In this document: positions 7,081 through 15,254 of the stretch, piece by piece
Layout of the letters: the number at the start of each line of letters is the position of its first letter
How positions within the stretch are numbered: position 1 is the first letter of the stretch
NCBI GenBank assembly: GCA_023393125.1
Contig: JAEWMQ010000081.1
Location: 1 to 31,562, forward strand
Origin: Bacillota bacterium
GTDB taxonomy: Bacteria; Bacillota; Clostridia; Lachnospirales; Cellulosilyticaceae
DNA: 31,562 bases
Direction of reading: 5' to 3'
The notes under the pieces: generated by a model
Databases searched by the model: none
Told to the model about the DNA's origin: nothing
What the model saw: the letters and a program-made list of their open reading frames with translations, nothing else
Made by a program: the position numbers and the translations under genes

Positions 7081-7307
7081 GTAAAGTAGTAGCCAAAGCA
7101 GGAGGGGATGGGGATTGGTGTAGGGTGCCTTGGAGGTGAGCTTAGCAGTTCTTAACGAAGGAGCCCTTATGGGTTTTAGGCTGAGTGTTTGAGCGTTAGC
7201 GAGTTTTCAGCCGTTCATAAGGGCTACGAGTTTAGAACTGCTTAGTGAGCTGAGACAGCAACCGGAACCAAGGACCATTTCCTCCTGTCTTGGCGGTACC
7301 TTACTAT
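7081..7307 (-). repeat. Large palindromic repeat element, copy B (inverted)
   Basis: On the minus strand this 227-bp element aligns end to end with copy A. Its stems are AGCAGTTCT (7144-7152)/AGAACTGCT (7234-7242), AGCCCTTATG (7162-7171)/CATAAGGGCT (7216-7225) and GGCTGA (7179-7184)/TCAGCC (7207-7212). An outer CAGGAGG (7099-7105)/CCTCCTG stem is also present. Internal-loop and apical bases match copy A, while stem bases differ in a compensating way. It lies 210 bp from copy A in opposite orientation. Confidence 0.85.
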
Positions 7308-7446
7308 ATATGCTGGAGTAGCCTATTTGGTTGGATAAGAAATTTATCAATGAAGTCTTCAAGTAATAAAATTGGAACCTTGAAGCAATCAGGAGATATT
7401 GATAGTATGTAAGTATATTAATTATTAAGAAGTAGGTAAAGAAGAC
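7308..7446. other. Leader of the second GNAT gene, promoter not resolved
   Basis: This 139-base AT-rich stretch follows repeat copy B. No convincing -35/-10 pair or structured element was recognised. The ribosome site before ATG 7447 is weak (GGTAAAGAAG). Confidence 0.3.
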
Positions 7447-8058
7447 ATGGATATTACACTTAGATTAGAAGAAATAAAAGACTATGAAGTGGTTGAAAAC
7501 CTAACAAGAGAAGCCTTTTGGGATGTTTATAAGCCAGGCTGTGATGAACATCTTATATTAAAGCAATTACGTGAATCAGAAGGGTTTGTAAAGGAATTAG
7601 ATTATTTAGCTATTGATGGAGACAAAATTGTTGGAAACATTGTCTATACAAAAGTAACTGTAGAAAATAGTACTGCCAACAATGAGGTTTTATGTATGGG
7701 ACCAATTGGGGTACTACCTGAATATAAAGGAAAAGGCATTGGCAGTATGTTGATGAAACATACTATAGAGCTAGCAAGAGCAATGGGCTTTAAGGGGATT
7801 ATTCTTTATGGTGATCCTAAGTTTTATCATCGCTTTGGTTTTGTAAATGCTGAAAAGTATGGACTTCAAACCTCATGGGGTGCTAATTTTGAGGAGTTTA
7901 TGGCACTTGAGTTATCAGAAGGAAGTTTAAAAGGTATGAGTGGAAAATGCTTTGAAGATAAGGCGTTTGCAGTAGATGAAGCGGATTTAGTAGAGTTTGA
8001 GAAGAAATTTCCTGCGAAAGAAAGCCACTTTCAAGGAGAAGCACCTACACATAAATAA
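7447..8058 (+). CDS. GNAT family N-acetyltransferase, YhbS-like
   Basis: This 203-residue protein has an N-terminal GNAT domain (about 1-145) with the acetyl-CoA loop in LPEYKGKGIGSMLMKH (about residues 96-111) and the following ILYGDPKFYHRFGF segment. The latter is characteristic of the YhbS-type subgroup, where a 'GxPxYYxRFGF' stretch follows motif A. The C-terminal ~60 residues are acidic and form an extension seen in related clostridial proteins. It should acetylate an unidentified small amine or protein. The gene appears monocistronic: it is preceded by repeat copy B and followed by a strong bidirectional terminator at 8111-8151. The weak ribosome site suggests low expression. Substrate unknown. 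Confidence 0.87.
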   Translation: MDITLRLEEIKDYEVVENLTREAFWDVYKPGCDEHLILKQLRESEGFVKELDYLAIDGDKIVGNIVYTKVTVENSTANNEVLCMGPIGVLPEYKGKGIGSMLMKHTIELARAMGFKGIILYGDPKFYHRFGFVNAEKYGLQTSWGANFEEFMALELSEGSLKGMSGKCFEDKAFAVDEADLVEFEKKFPAKESHFQGEAPTHK

Positions 8059-8110
8059 TAAGTTGATATGATTTTTGTAAAGTAACTTATTATAAATAGT
8101 GATGTAAAAT

Positions 8111-8155
8111 AAAATAGCATTGGAGGTTTATGATACTTCCAATGCTATTTTTATT
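8111..8155. terminator. Bidirectional terminator between convergent genes
   Basis: AAAATAGCATTGGA (8111-8124) pairs perfectly with TCCAATGCTATTTT (8138-8151). There are T-rich runs on the 3' side of both strands, suiting the convergent GNAT (+) and 8176-8529 (-) genes. Confidence 0.88.
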
Positions 8156-8175
8156 TATGAAATAAAGAGTTTATT

Positions 8176-8529
8176 TTATGAAGGATAGAGAGACTTTTCT
8201 AGTTCAATAGTTACATAGCCATCTTTAATATGAACAGTAGCTTTATCTATCATCATTCCTATTAATAGTAGTTGGCTAGTTTCACCTGGTTCACCTAAAC
8301 CAGCTAACTCCCAGTATACATCTTCGATGCAATCATTTTTAGTTCTATTTAAAAAGTCTTCCATAGCATCTAATTTATGGGCAAGAGCTAAGTCGTAGTT
8401 AGACGTAAAGGTGATAATAGCCGTATTATTTACTTCTTGTATTCTAGAAGTGATATCATTACCTCCTATACCAAAAAAGAACATAGTTAGTTCTTCGACT
8501 ATTTTAGTTAATTTATGTTTCTCATACAT
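8176..8529 (-). CDS. Small conserved-looking protein translationally coupled to DUF1576 gene
   Basis: I do not recognise this 117-residue soluble protein. It has no signal or membrane segment. It begins with a helical stretch containing TKIVEELTMFFFGIGG, has a strand-like middle (NTAIITFTSNYDLALAHKLDAMEDFL), an acidic patch ending in WELAGLGEPGETSQLLLIGMMID, and a C-terminal strand pair (KATVHIKDGYVTIELEKSL). Its ATG overlaps the stop of the upstream DUF1576 gene by one base (TAATG), so it is made from the same transcript, probably in fixed ratio. A regulatory or accessory role for the membrane protein is the natural inference. It is followed by the bidirectional terminator at 8111-8151. Confidence 0.7.
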   Translation of the reverse strand: MYEKHKLTKIVEELTMFFFGIGGNDITSRIQEVNNTAIITFTSNYDLALAHKLDAMEDFLNRTKNDCIEDVYWELAGLGEPGETSQLLLIGMMIDKATVHIKDGYVTIELEKSLYPS

Positions 8530-9818
8530 TACAGTTTATCTCCTATGACACTCTTTCTTGAGTAATTCTTAAAGCTTTCTAGTAGTGGAACCATTATAAT
8601 AGCAACAAATCCAGCTGAAAAGCCATTGTTATATAAATTAAGACCCGAATACAAATCACCTGTAGACATAACAATAGAAGTGTGTAACATACCTGCGGCT
8701 ATACCAGCGATTGGACCAAATTGTCCGGCAATAGGAGCTATACCAGAACTAAATAAAGCTGCAATTTGAATACTAGGTGTAGTAGGGGTAAAGATTTTTA
8801 AACAAGTTGCCAAGTAGACGCCTAGCATACAAGGAATATAGTTTTTAACATGCACACCAAATGCACCAAAACCAAATATAGTTAATATACCACCTATCAC
8901 AGGTCCTGATAAATCGCCTTTGATAAGTAAGATATAAGTAAGGCCAACACTCCCCACAACAGACATATTCATTAAGGTTGCTCCAAGTCCGTCCATTAGT
9001 ACAAAGTCTGCAACGGCACGTCCTGGGTGGCGTAATATTTTAAATAAGGATTTGAGTTCTCCTTTATTAATCCATAGACCATATAAAAAGGTAGCTATAA
9101 AGTATCCATATAGACCAAGCACTAACCAAATAGGTCTACCTTCTTGCCAAATTAAAACGGGAGTACTTTCTAATCCAAAGGCCTCTAAAATACTTACAAT
9201 TCCGAAGCCTAATATACCAGCAGCAAAGCCTACATTAAATAAATTGTAGCCCATATGCATAGAAGCTGTATGCATGGCTAGCGTAGGTAAAGTAAATCCA
9301 ATTAAAATTCCGATAAGTAGTGCAAGGATTAAATTAATAGGTTGCTGAAGTGGTAATAAAAAAACAAGTTCAGTAACCAATGGTGATAGGCATGTACCAA
9401 ACAATGCTGTGTAAATATAACGATTCATTCTAGCACCGTGTACACGTGCATATATATAGGTTCCTAATATGATAGGAAGTATATTGACTGGGTTTTTGCC
9501 AAAAAGGGCAAAGCCGGCATTAATAAAAATAGCTGCTATGGTTAGCCCTGTAAAAGGAGCTTTTAGTTTAATCACTAATAGCAGTACTAGACTTGAAATA
9601 ATGGCACAGTTAAAAAATGCAGCGCCATAACCTGCGAGAGCAAAGTAATCCGTTATAAGTGCATCCCTAGAAAAAACAATAACTTTCATACCATTTAATA
9701 ATTCTATGGGCGTAGCGAATATAAAGGATATTATAAAAAGTAAAGAAATAGTAGCTATACAAAAAAACTTAATCTGAGCATGTTGCTTATTCTCATTATC
9801 TTTGGTTTGAATCATCAA
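8529..9818 (-). CDS. DUF1576 family multi-pass membrane protein, putative transporter
   Basis: This 429-residue protein has about 11-13 hydrophobic segments and matches the DUF1576 family in length and in segments such as LFGTCLSPLVTELVF and MHMGYNLFNVGFAAGILGFG. An internal duplication is visible. GYGAAFFN, GFALFGKNPVNILPIILGTYIYA and YNLFNVGFAAG in the first half recur as GLGATLMN, GFGAFGVHVKNYIPCMLGVYLAT and LNLYNNGFSAGF in the second, which suggests a two-repeat channel or carrier fold. Substrate and function are unknown. The ribosome site AAGGGGG is clear, upstream of ATG 9818. A one-base TAATG overlap couples it to the 117-residue protein. Two palindromes (9837-9854 and 9860-9896) lie in its upstream region. 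Confidence 0.85.
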   Translation of the reverse strand: MMIQTKDNENKQHAQIKFFCIATISLLFIISFIFATPIELLNGMKVIVFSRDALITDYFALAGYGAAFFNCAIISSLVLLLVIKLKAPFTGLTIAAIFINAGFALFGKNPVNILPIILGTYIYARVHGARMNRYIYTALFGTCLSPLVTELVFLLPLQQPINLILALLIGILIGFTLPTLAMHTASMHMGYNLFNVGFAAGILGFGIVSILEAFGLESTPVLIWQEGRPIWLVLGLYGYFIATFLYGLWINKGELKSLFKILRHPGRAVADFVLMDGLGATLMNMSVVGSVGLTYILLIKGDLSGPVIGGILTIFGFGAFGVHVKNYIPCMLGVYLATCLKIFTPTTPSIQIAALFSSGIAPIAGQFGPIAGIAAGMLHTSIVMSTGDLYSGLNLYNNGFSAGFVAIIMVPLLESFKNYSRKSVIGDKL

Positions 9819-9836
9819 AGACCCCCTTCGTTAGTT

Positions 9837-9896
9837 ATTCATTTTAAAATGAATGGTTTATATTAGGTATACTAAAGAAATCAGTATACCTAATAT
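9837..9896 (-). promoter_or_regulatory. Two palindromes upstream of the DUF1576 gene
   Basis: ATTCATTTTAAAATGAAT (9837-9854) is an 18-bp perfect palindrome. ATATTAGGTATACT (9860-9873) and AGTATACCTAATAT (9883-9896) are perfect 14-bp arms around 9 bases. The first looks operator-like. The second is either an operator or a hairpin in the leader. No cognate regulator is evident. Confidence 0.5.
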
Positions 9897-9982
9897 TTTA
9901 ATTAATATTATAGGCATTGCGCAAGTAAAATTTTTTGGGTGTCTGCGTAAATAGATTTGAAAAATAATCTATGACATATATT

Positions 9983-10033
9983 GTTGCATATGCAACGAAA
10001 ATATGTTAAACTTTATTTCGTTGCATATGCAAC
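9983..10033 (+). promoter_or_regulatory. Twin MarR-type operators at the efflux operon promoter
   Basis: GTTGCATATGCAAC occurs twice (9983-9996 and 10020-10033), 37 bp apart. The flanks extend the symmetry: ATATT and CGAAA borders are mirrored between the two sites, so the pair forms one larger inverted arrangement. Site 1 overlaps a candidate -35 (TTGCAT, 9984-9989) and site 2 covers the probable transcription start after a -10 like TAAACT (10007-10012). This fits autorepression by the MarR protein encoded at 11528. Confidence 0.85.
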
Positions 10034-10058
10034 AATATCGAGCGAGGGAGAGGATAAT

Positions 10059-11465
10059 ATGGCAACACAGCAGCATGCAAGCGATCTAGGCACGGAAAGA
10101 ATTGGAAAATTACTTATCAAATTTTCCATTCCAGCTATTATAGGTATGGTCGTTAATATGCTTTATAACGTAGTTGATAGAATTTATATAGGCAATATCC
10201 CAGATATAGGGGGATTAGCTATTACAGGTGTGGGCATTACCATGCCTATTACTCAGATTATCACGGGTATAGGAATGTTAATAGGGATAGGGACTTCAGC
10301 AAGTATTTCTATAGCTTTTGGGCAGAAGAAGAGAAAAGAAGCACAAAAGTATTTGGGAAATGGTTTTATCGGCATTGTTATAGTAAGTATTGTTATTGCT
10401 ATTTTAGGGAATTTATTTGCTGATCCTATTTTAAGGATTTTTGGAGCAAGTGATTCAACCATTTTATATGCATCAGCTTATATTAGGCCACTTTTTATAG
10501 GAACTATTTTTAATTTATGTGCATTTGGACTTAATCATTCTATTAGTTCAGATTCTAATCCTAAGGTGGGCATGTACACCATGATGATTGGTGCTGCAAT
10601 TAATATTATTTTAGATCCAATCTTTATCTTTGGTTTAAAAATGGGTATAGCAGGTGCAGCTTATGCAACAGTCATTTCACAGTTTGTTGCTAGTTGTTGG
10701 GTTATTAATTATTTTACAAGAAGCAAGAAATCAACTATTAAACTAACAATAGCTGATATGAAAATAGACTTAAGAATAGTCAAAAACATTATAATGATTG
10801 GTCTAGCACCTTTCTGTATGCAGGTTGCAAGTAGTATTGTAACAGTCATTTCAAATAGGGCTCTGATGACTCATGGAGGAGATTTAGCAATCGGAGCTAT
10901 GGCTATAATAACTTCAATAAGTACTATCTTTATTATGCCTATTTTTGGACTTAATCAAGGGGCACAACCTATTATGGGATATAATTTTGGTGCCAAGCAA
11001 TATAAAAGGGTAAAACAAACTTATATTTATTCTCTAGTGATATGTACAGCTATACTAGTCTTTAGCTTTTTATTTATCCAACTATATCCTAAGGCAGCAG
11101 TAAGTATGTTTAATAATGATCCAGAGCTTACTGATATTACTGTTTCAGGTATGCGTATTTTCTTATTATCTATGCCATTAATAGGGATTCAAATGACAGC
11201 TTCCAACTATTATCAAGCAGTAGGTAAAGTGAAGAAAGCAATGATTATTAGTTTAACAAGACAAGTAATCTTTTTAATTCCATCATTTATTATACTTCCC
11301 AAATTATTAGGGTTAAAAGGCGTATGGTATGCAGGACCAACAGCAGATTTATTAGCAGTAACTTTATCAGGTATAATTATCTTTAAAGAGATGAAGCACC
11401 TGAAACAATTAGAAAATGAGACTAAGTTTAGTGGTGATACAGAGTCTAATGAGAGTGTAGCTTAA
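10059..11465 (+). CDS. MATE family multidrug efflux transporter
   Basis: This 468-residue, 12-helix membrane protein exports drugs or cationic toxins in exchange for Na+ or H+. It has two MATE halves: LLIKFSIPAIIGMVVNMLYNVVDRIYIG at the N-terminal repeat (about 13-40) and MIGLAPFCMQVASSIV beginning the second (about 246-262), plus the typical GLNQGAQPIMGYNFGA segment near 305-320. A TTG-started frame reaches back to 9981, but it would run through both operators. The start at ATG 10059 has a strong AGGGAGAGGA (10044-10053), so I use that. It is 62 bases upstream of the marR-like gene. The arrangement is like mepA-mepR of Staphylococcus, though gene order differs. Confidence 0.93.
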   Translation: MATQQHASDLGTERIGKLLIKFSIPAIIGMVVNMLYNVVDRIYIGNIPDIGGLAITGVGITMPITQIITGIGMLIGIGTSASISIAFGQKKRKEAQKYLGNGFIGIVIVSIVIAILGNLFADPILRIFGASDSTILYASAYIRPLFIGTIFNLCAFGLNHSISSDSNPKVGMYTMMIGAAINIILDPIFIFGLKMGIAGAAYATVISQFVASCWVINYFTRSKKSTIKLTIADMKIDLRIVKNIIMIGLAPFCMQVASSIVTVISNRALMTHGGDLAIGAMAIITSISTIFIMPIFGLNQGAQPIMGYNFGAKQYKRVKQTYIYSLVICTAILVFSFLFIQLYPKAAVSMFNNDPELTDITVSGMRIFLLSMPLIGIQMTASNYYQAVGKVKKAMIISLTRQVIFLIPSFIILPKLLGLKGVWYAGPTADLLAVTLSGIIIFKEMKHLKQLENETKFSGDTESNESVA

Positions 11466-11527
11466 AGAAGTGGATTATGATAAGATGATAGCAAATATAA
11501 CGATATAGAAAAGAGTTGTAGGCTATA

Positions 11528-11974
11528 ATGAAACAGTATGAAACAGAAGGAATAGGTAGATATATTAGCTATTTACATCGCTTAGGTGCGAATTTCTTAT
11601 CTAAGGAATATGATCAGTATGAAATAGGTTTTGGGCAATATCAGTTTCTTCTGAGACTTTATTTAGAAGATGGTGTTGGACATGATGAATTAACAGAACA
11701 AATTTGTGTTGATAAAGCCACTACTACAAGAGCTATTAAGAAGCTAGAGGAAAAAGGGTATGTAAAATTAGTACCTAATGAAAAGGATAAAAGAAAATAT
11801 CATATTTACCTTACAGAGAAAGCTTTAGAACAAAAAGAAGAGATATTAGAGATCTCAAGAAGATGGGAAAGACAATTAATAGAAGGCCTTGAGCAGGAAG
11901 AATTAAATCAGTTATTTTATTTGCTTCGTAAAATGACGAGATATAATTCGGGACATTTATTTGAAGAAGAATGA
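11528..11974 (+). CDS. MarR family transcriptional regulator of the efflux operon
   Basis: This 148-residue winged-helix dimeric repressor has N-terminal dimer helices (1-35), GQYQFLLRLYLEDGVGHDELTEQICVDKATTTRAIKKLEEKGYV forming helix-turn-helix and recognition helix (about 37-80), and a wing with the typical basic loop NEKDKRKYHIYLTEKA (about 84-99). MarR repressors usually bind perfect palindromes overlapping their own promoters and release on drug binding. The twin GTTGCATATGCAAC sites at 9983-10033 are the obvious target. The ribosome site is weak. A perfect 15-bp terminator follows immediately (11976-12013), closing the operon. Confidence 0.92.
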   Translation: MKQYETEGIGRYISYLHRLGANFLSKEYDQYEIGFGQYQFLLRLYLEDGVGHDELTEQICVDKATTTRAIKKLEEKGYVKLVPNEKDKRKYHIYLTEKALEQKEEILEISRRWERQLIEGLEQEELNQLFYLLRKMTRYNSGHLFEEE

Positions 11975-11975
11975 T

Positions 11976-12013
11976 AAAAGAGCGTTGGAATAGGAAGCTT
12001 CCAACGCTCTTTT
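11976..12013. terminator. Bidirectional terminator between marR-like gene and xylanase operon
   Basis: AAAAGAGCGTTGGAA (11976-11990) pairs over 15 bp with TTCCAACGCTCTTTT (11999-12013) around an 8-base loop. Both strands end in T-rich sequence, serving the convergent operons. Confidence 0.92.
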
Positions 12014-12057
12014 GTTGTATGAGTTAAAAGAAATGATTCATAATTTAGACCAGTTTA

Positions 12058-12897
12058 CTATTTCAAAGTGATATTAGTAATAGTGACATCAGATGAACCA
12101 CTACCCATATTGCATCCAAAGGTATAAGTGCTTCCAACTGTTAAAATAGGTTGCCATGATGGATTGGAGATAGTATAGGTATTGCCATTACTACTTACTA
12201 ATTGTGCATTCCAAATAGAGGTAATAGGTCTGTTAGTTGTAAATGTACAAGTCCAGCCATTTAGGTCTTTACCTGTGTTATTTGTAATTGTTATATCAGC
12301 AGTTGCACCATCTGACCAGTCGGAGATAATCTTAATGCTCATAGAAGCAGTAGTTGAAGGAGTCTCAGGAGAAGGTGTAGGTGTAGGTGTTGGAGCTGGA
12401 GTAGGAGTAGGTGTTGGTGTAGTACCTCCTGGTGCATTACAAGGCTCAAGTAACCACATCTGACAGCTGTTTTTGTAATAAGTCCACTCACATACATTAG
12501 AGCCATCAGCAGTTCCAAAATTATAGACATCGAGAGACTTGGTGTCTACTGAACTCTTAGTTAAAATACCATAGACGTTATTAGTAGCAGTTGGAACCAG
12601 TTTAAACTTTTGAGCATCCATGCCATTAGCTGAATAAATCTGGATATTAGTGCCGTCTACATTGGCACCATTAGCTACATCTAACATATAACCTAAACCA
12701 TTTTTGAAAGTCACATAACCGTTACCAGTATTAGTTAAATACCATTTTTGGCCATTAACACCTGTGCCAGTACCAATTTCAACGTTTTGACCATTTGCAC
12801 CAGTATTATCTTTTACCTGAAGATACTTTTGAGCATTGGTGTTTTTAAGGTAATACCAACCATCGCTAAGGGTAGCATAGTCCTTTACAGTTGTATC
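12058..12897 (-). repeat. Duplicated CBM13-linker-CBM2 coding block, copy in GH43 gene
   Basis: From the DTTVKDYA codons to the stop, this ~840-bp block encodes nearly the same protein as 14445-15254. Differences are mostly single residues (for example Thr/Val and Ser/Thr after DYA), plus a longer PT linker here. Many third-position changes are also shared or silent, so it is a fairly recent duplication or is kept alike by gene conversion. Confidence 0.9.
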
Positions 12898-14421
12898 TAT
12901 TTCAGTAGATTGACCAGAGCCATCTGTTGCTTTCCAGTAATCTAGCTCCATATTGCCACTAAATACAAAGTATAAATCTTTGACACCAGAGATATTAGAA
13001 AGAGCTGAACTTACCTCTACAAAGGCGCCAGAGGTATTAGGTACTTCAATATAGCCAAGCGCTGTACCTGAAGGACTATTAGTACATACTTTAATAACGC
13101 CACCAGTAGATGATTTAGCAGAAACAGTTATTTTAGATAAGCCATCTGAGAAATTAACACCTTTAACGCCAATCCAATCACCAGCACTAATATCTGTTAC
13201 CAGGGTATTGCCACTACCACTGATAGTAACTCCGGCCCCAATAGCCATAGTTTCTGCTTCAACTCTTTCATAAGGATTGAGGTATGAAACTTGAGATACA
13301 CCTGCCATTGTACCTTTTACTTCTGAAAGAGCGCCATTATTTACAGATAATTTATCAAGGTGTGTAGAGCGATAGCCAAGGTTTTTACCAAATTGAGCAA
13401 GCTCAAGCGTTCTCGTATGGTAAGCTAAATAATAGCTACCTTTGAACTCAAATATAGAGTGATGGTTGTTACCAGCAGAACCATTAAAATAAACACCTGG
13501 ATTTTTAAATACTTCACCAGCAAAGGTAAAAGGACCAGTAGGGCTATTACTTACCATGTATTCTATTGAACCACCATTGATTCCTGAGCCAGCAGTACTG
13601 AAATTAGAACAGTAGGAGTAGTAGTATTTACTACCTATTTTATTAATGCCAGAGTCTTCAAATAAATAAGGTGCATCAATAGTGATAGGAGTACCTGCTA
13701 AACTTGTCATATCACCACCTAATTTAACTACACGTGCTGTTTTTGGATTTGCATTTTGTCCTGTAGGAATACCGCCACCAAAGTAAAGGTAACCGGTACC
13801 ATCACTGTCTACAAATACAGCTGGGTCAAAGCACCATACAACATCGGCGCAGTTAGGTGTTGATCTAGTGATTAAAGCTTTTCCAATAGGATCTGTCCAA
13901 GGCCCTGTTGGGCTATCAGCAACCAAGACACCTATGCCATTTGCATTATTAGCAAAGTAAAGAAAGAATTTGTCTTTACCATTAATATTTTTATAAGTTG
14001 CACAAGGGGCCCATGAATTACCAGCCCATTTGGCAGCCCCCCTACTTCCAGCAACCTGAATAGTACCGTGATCAGTCCAATTTACTAAGTCTTTAGAAGA
14101 TATACAGTTAAGTGTTTGGATAGTGCTGTAGGAGTTTTCTTTTATACTACCGTTGCTATACTCATAAGAATCGTTTGTAGCATAAATGTAAACAGTGCCG
14201 TTGTAAACCATGACACTAGGGTCTGCGGCATACCTTTGAGTAATAATGGGGTTGTTTTCTGTTTGCTTTTTATAAGAAGATGTTAGATTTAAGTTGTTAA
14301 AAGTGGAAGAAAAGTCTGCAGCAGAGGTGGGTACACTTTGTTGAATGATGATGCCTATCATAAGTAGTCCTGTTAGTGCATATTTTTTGATGTGTTTCAT
14401 ATTTTTTAAATACGCTTTCAT
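12058..14421 (-). CDS. Secreted GH43 arabinoxylan-active glycosidase with CBM6, ricin-type CBM13 and CBM2 modules
   Basis: This 787-residue modular enzyme probably removes arabinose from, or cleaves, arabinoxylan outside the cell. In order: signal peptide (1-35, ending PTSAA); GH43 five-blade propeller (about 50-375) with base Asp67 (ADPSV), Asp199 (CFDPAVF) and acid Glu255 (FEDSG), plus His in GNNHHSIF; CBM6-like sandwich (about 385-505, starting ERVEAE and ending LDYWKA); ricin B-like module (about 512-655) with repeated QKW/QxW signatures; Pro-Thr linker (about 660-690); and a CBM2-type cellulose-binding domain at the C terminus with Trp residues in LNGWTCTF, SIWNAQ and PSWQP. GH43+CBM6 is typical of arabinoxylan arabinofuranohydrolases. 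It lies 23 bases after the GH30 gene, with GAGGGGA as ribosome site, so the two form an operon. Confidence 0.92.
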   Translation of the reverse strand: MKAYLKNMKHIKKYALTGLLMIGIIIQQSVPTSAADFSSTFNNLNLTSSYKKQTENNPIITQRYAADPSVMVYNGTVYIYATNDSYEYSNGSIKENSYSTIQTLNCISSKDLVNWTDHGTIQVAGSRGAAKWAGNSWAPCATYKNINGKDKFFLYFANNANGIGVLVADSPTGPWTDPIGKALITRSTPNCADVVWCFDPAVFVDSDGTGYLYFGGGIPTGQNANPKTARVVKLGGDMTSLAGTPITIDAPYLFEDSGINKIGSKYYYSYCSNFSTAGSGINGGSIEYMVSNSPTGPFTFAGEVFKNPGVYFNGSAGNNHHSIFEFKGSYYLAYHTRTLELAQFGKNLGYRSTHLDKLSVNNGALSEVKGTMAGVSQVSYLNPYERVEAETMAIGAGVTISGSGNTLVTDISAGDWIGVKGVNFSDGLSKITVSAKSSTGGVIKVCTNSPSGTALGYIEVPNTSGAFVEVSSALSNISGVKDLYFVFSGNMELDYWKATDGSGQSTEIDTTVKDYATLSDGWYYLKNTNAQKYLQVKDNTGANGQNVEIGTGTGVNGQKWYLTNTGNGYVTFKNGLGYMLDVANGANVDGTNIQIYSANGMDAQKFKLVPTATNNVYGILTKSSVDTKSLDVYNFGTADGSNVCEWTYYKNSCQMWLLEPCNAPGGTTPTPTPTPAPTPTPTPSPETPSTTASMSIKIISDWSDGATADITITNNTGKDLNGWTCTFTTNRPITSIWNAQLVSSNGNTYTISNPSWQPILTVGSTYTFGCNMGSGSSDVTITNITLK

Positions 14422-14444
14422 AATATCCCCTCATATCTTATAGA

Positions 14445-15254
14445 TTATTTTAAAGACGTATTAGTAATAGTCACCTGAGAGGGACCACTACCCATATTAC
14501 AACCGAAGGCATAGCTACTTCCTGCTGTTAAAACAGGCTGCCATGATGGATTAGAAATAGTATAGGTATTGCCATTACTACTTACTAATTGTGCATTCCA
14601 AAGAGAAGTAATAGGTCTGTTAGTTGTAAAAGTACATGTCCAGCCATTTAAATCCTTACCTGTGTTATTAGTAATGGTAATATCAGCAGTTGCACCATCT
14701 GACCAGTCTGAGAGGATCTTAATGCTCATAAGAGCAGTTGTTGAAGGTGTCTCAGGGGTTGGCGTAGGTGTAGGTGTAGTACCTCCTGGTGCACTACAAG
14801 GTTCAAGTGCCCACATCTGGCAGCTATTTCTATAATAAGTCCACTCACATACATTAGAGCCATCAGCAGTTCCGAAGTTATAGACATCTAGAGATTTTGT
14901 ATCTACTGAGCTCTTGGTTAAAATACCATAAACATCATTAGTAGCAGTTGGAATGAGTTTAAACTTCTGGGCATCTGCGCCATTAGCTGAATAAATCTGG
15001 ATATTAGTTCCATCTACATTAGCTCCATTGGCTACATCTAACATATAGCCTAAACCGTTCTTTAAAGTGACATAGCCATTACCAGTATTGGTGAGATACC
15101 ATTTTTGACCATTAACACCTGTGCCAGTACCTATTTCAACATTTTGGCCATTTGCTCCTGTATTATCTTTGACTTGAAGATATTTTTTGGCATTTGTATT
15201 CTTAATATAATACCAGCCATCTGTTAATACTGCATAATCTTTAACTGTTGTATC
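14445..15254 (-). repeat. Duplicated CBM13-linker-CBM2 coding block, copy in GH30 gene
   Basis: This is the ~810-bp partner of 12058-12897, in the same orientation about 2.4 kb away. The linker between the ricin-like and CBM2 modules is shorter (TPTPTPTPETPSTT). Direct repeats of this size can recombine and swap or delete the catalytic region between them. Confidence 0.9.

Noticed and set aside
6635..7307. A composite transposon made of the two inverted repeat copies.
   Set aside because: No transposase, no visible target duplication and a spacer of only 210 bp; a third, single copy exists at 31398, so the copies need not work as a pair.
9981..10058. TTG-started N-terminal extension of the MATE protein.
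   Set aside because: It crosses both operator palindromes and the likely promoter, and a much better ribosome site supports ATG 10059.
12360..12425. Short tandem repeat that might be mistaken for a CRISPR or VNTR locus.
   Set aside because: It encodes the Pro-Thr linker of the GH43 enzyme; the repeats are codon-level and have no spacers.
12182..12463. Plus-strand frames rich in Val/Gly opposite the xylanase PT linkers (also 14569-14835).
   Set aside because: They are antisense shadows of the Pro-Thr repeat coding sequence and lie fully inside well-supported genes.
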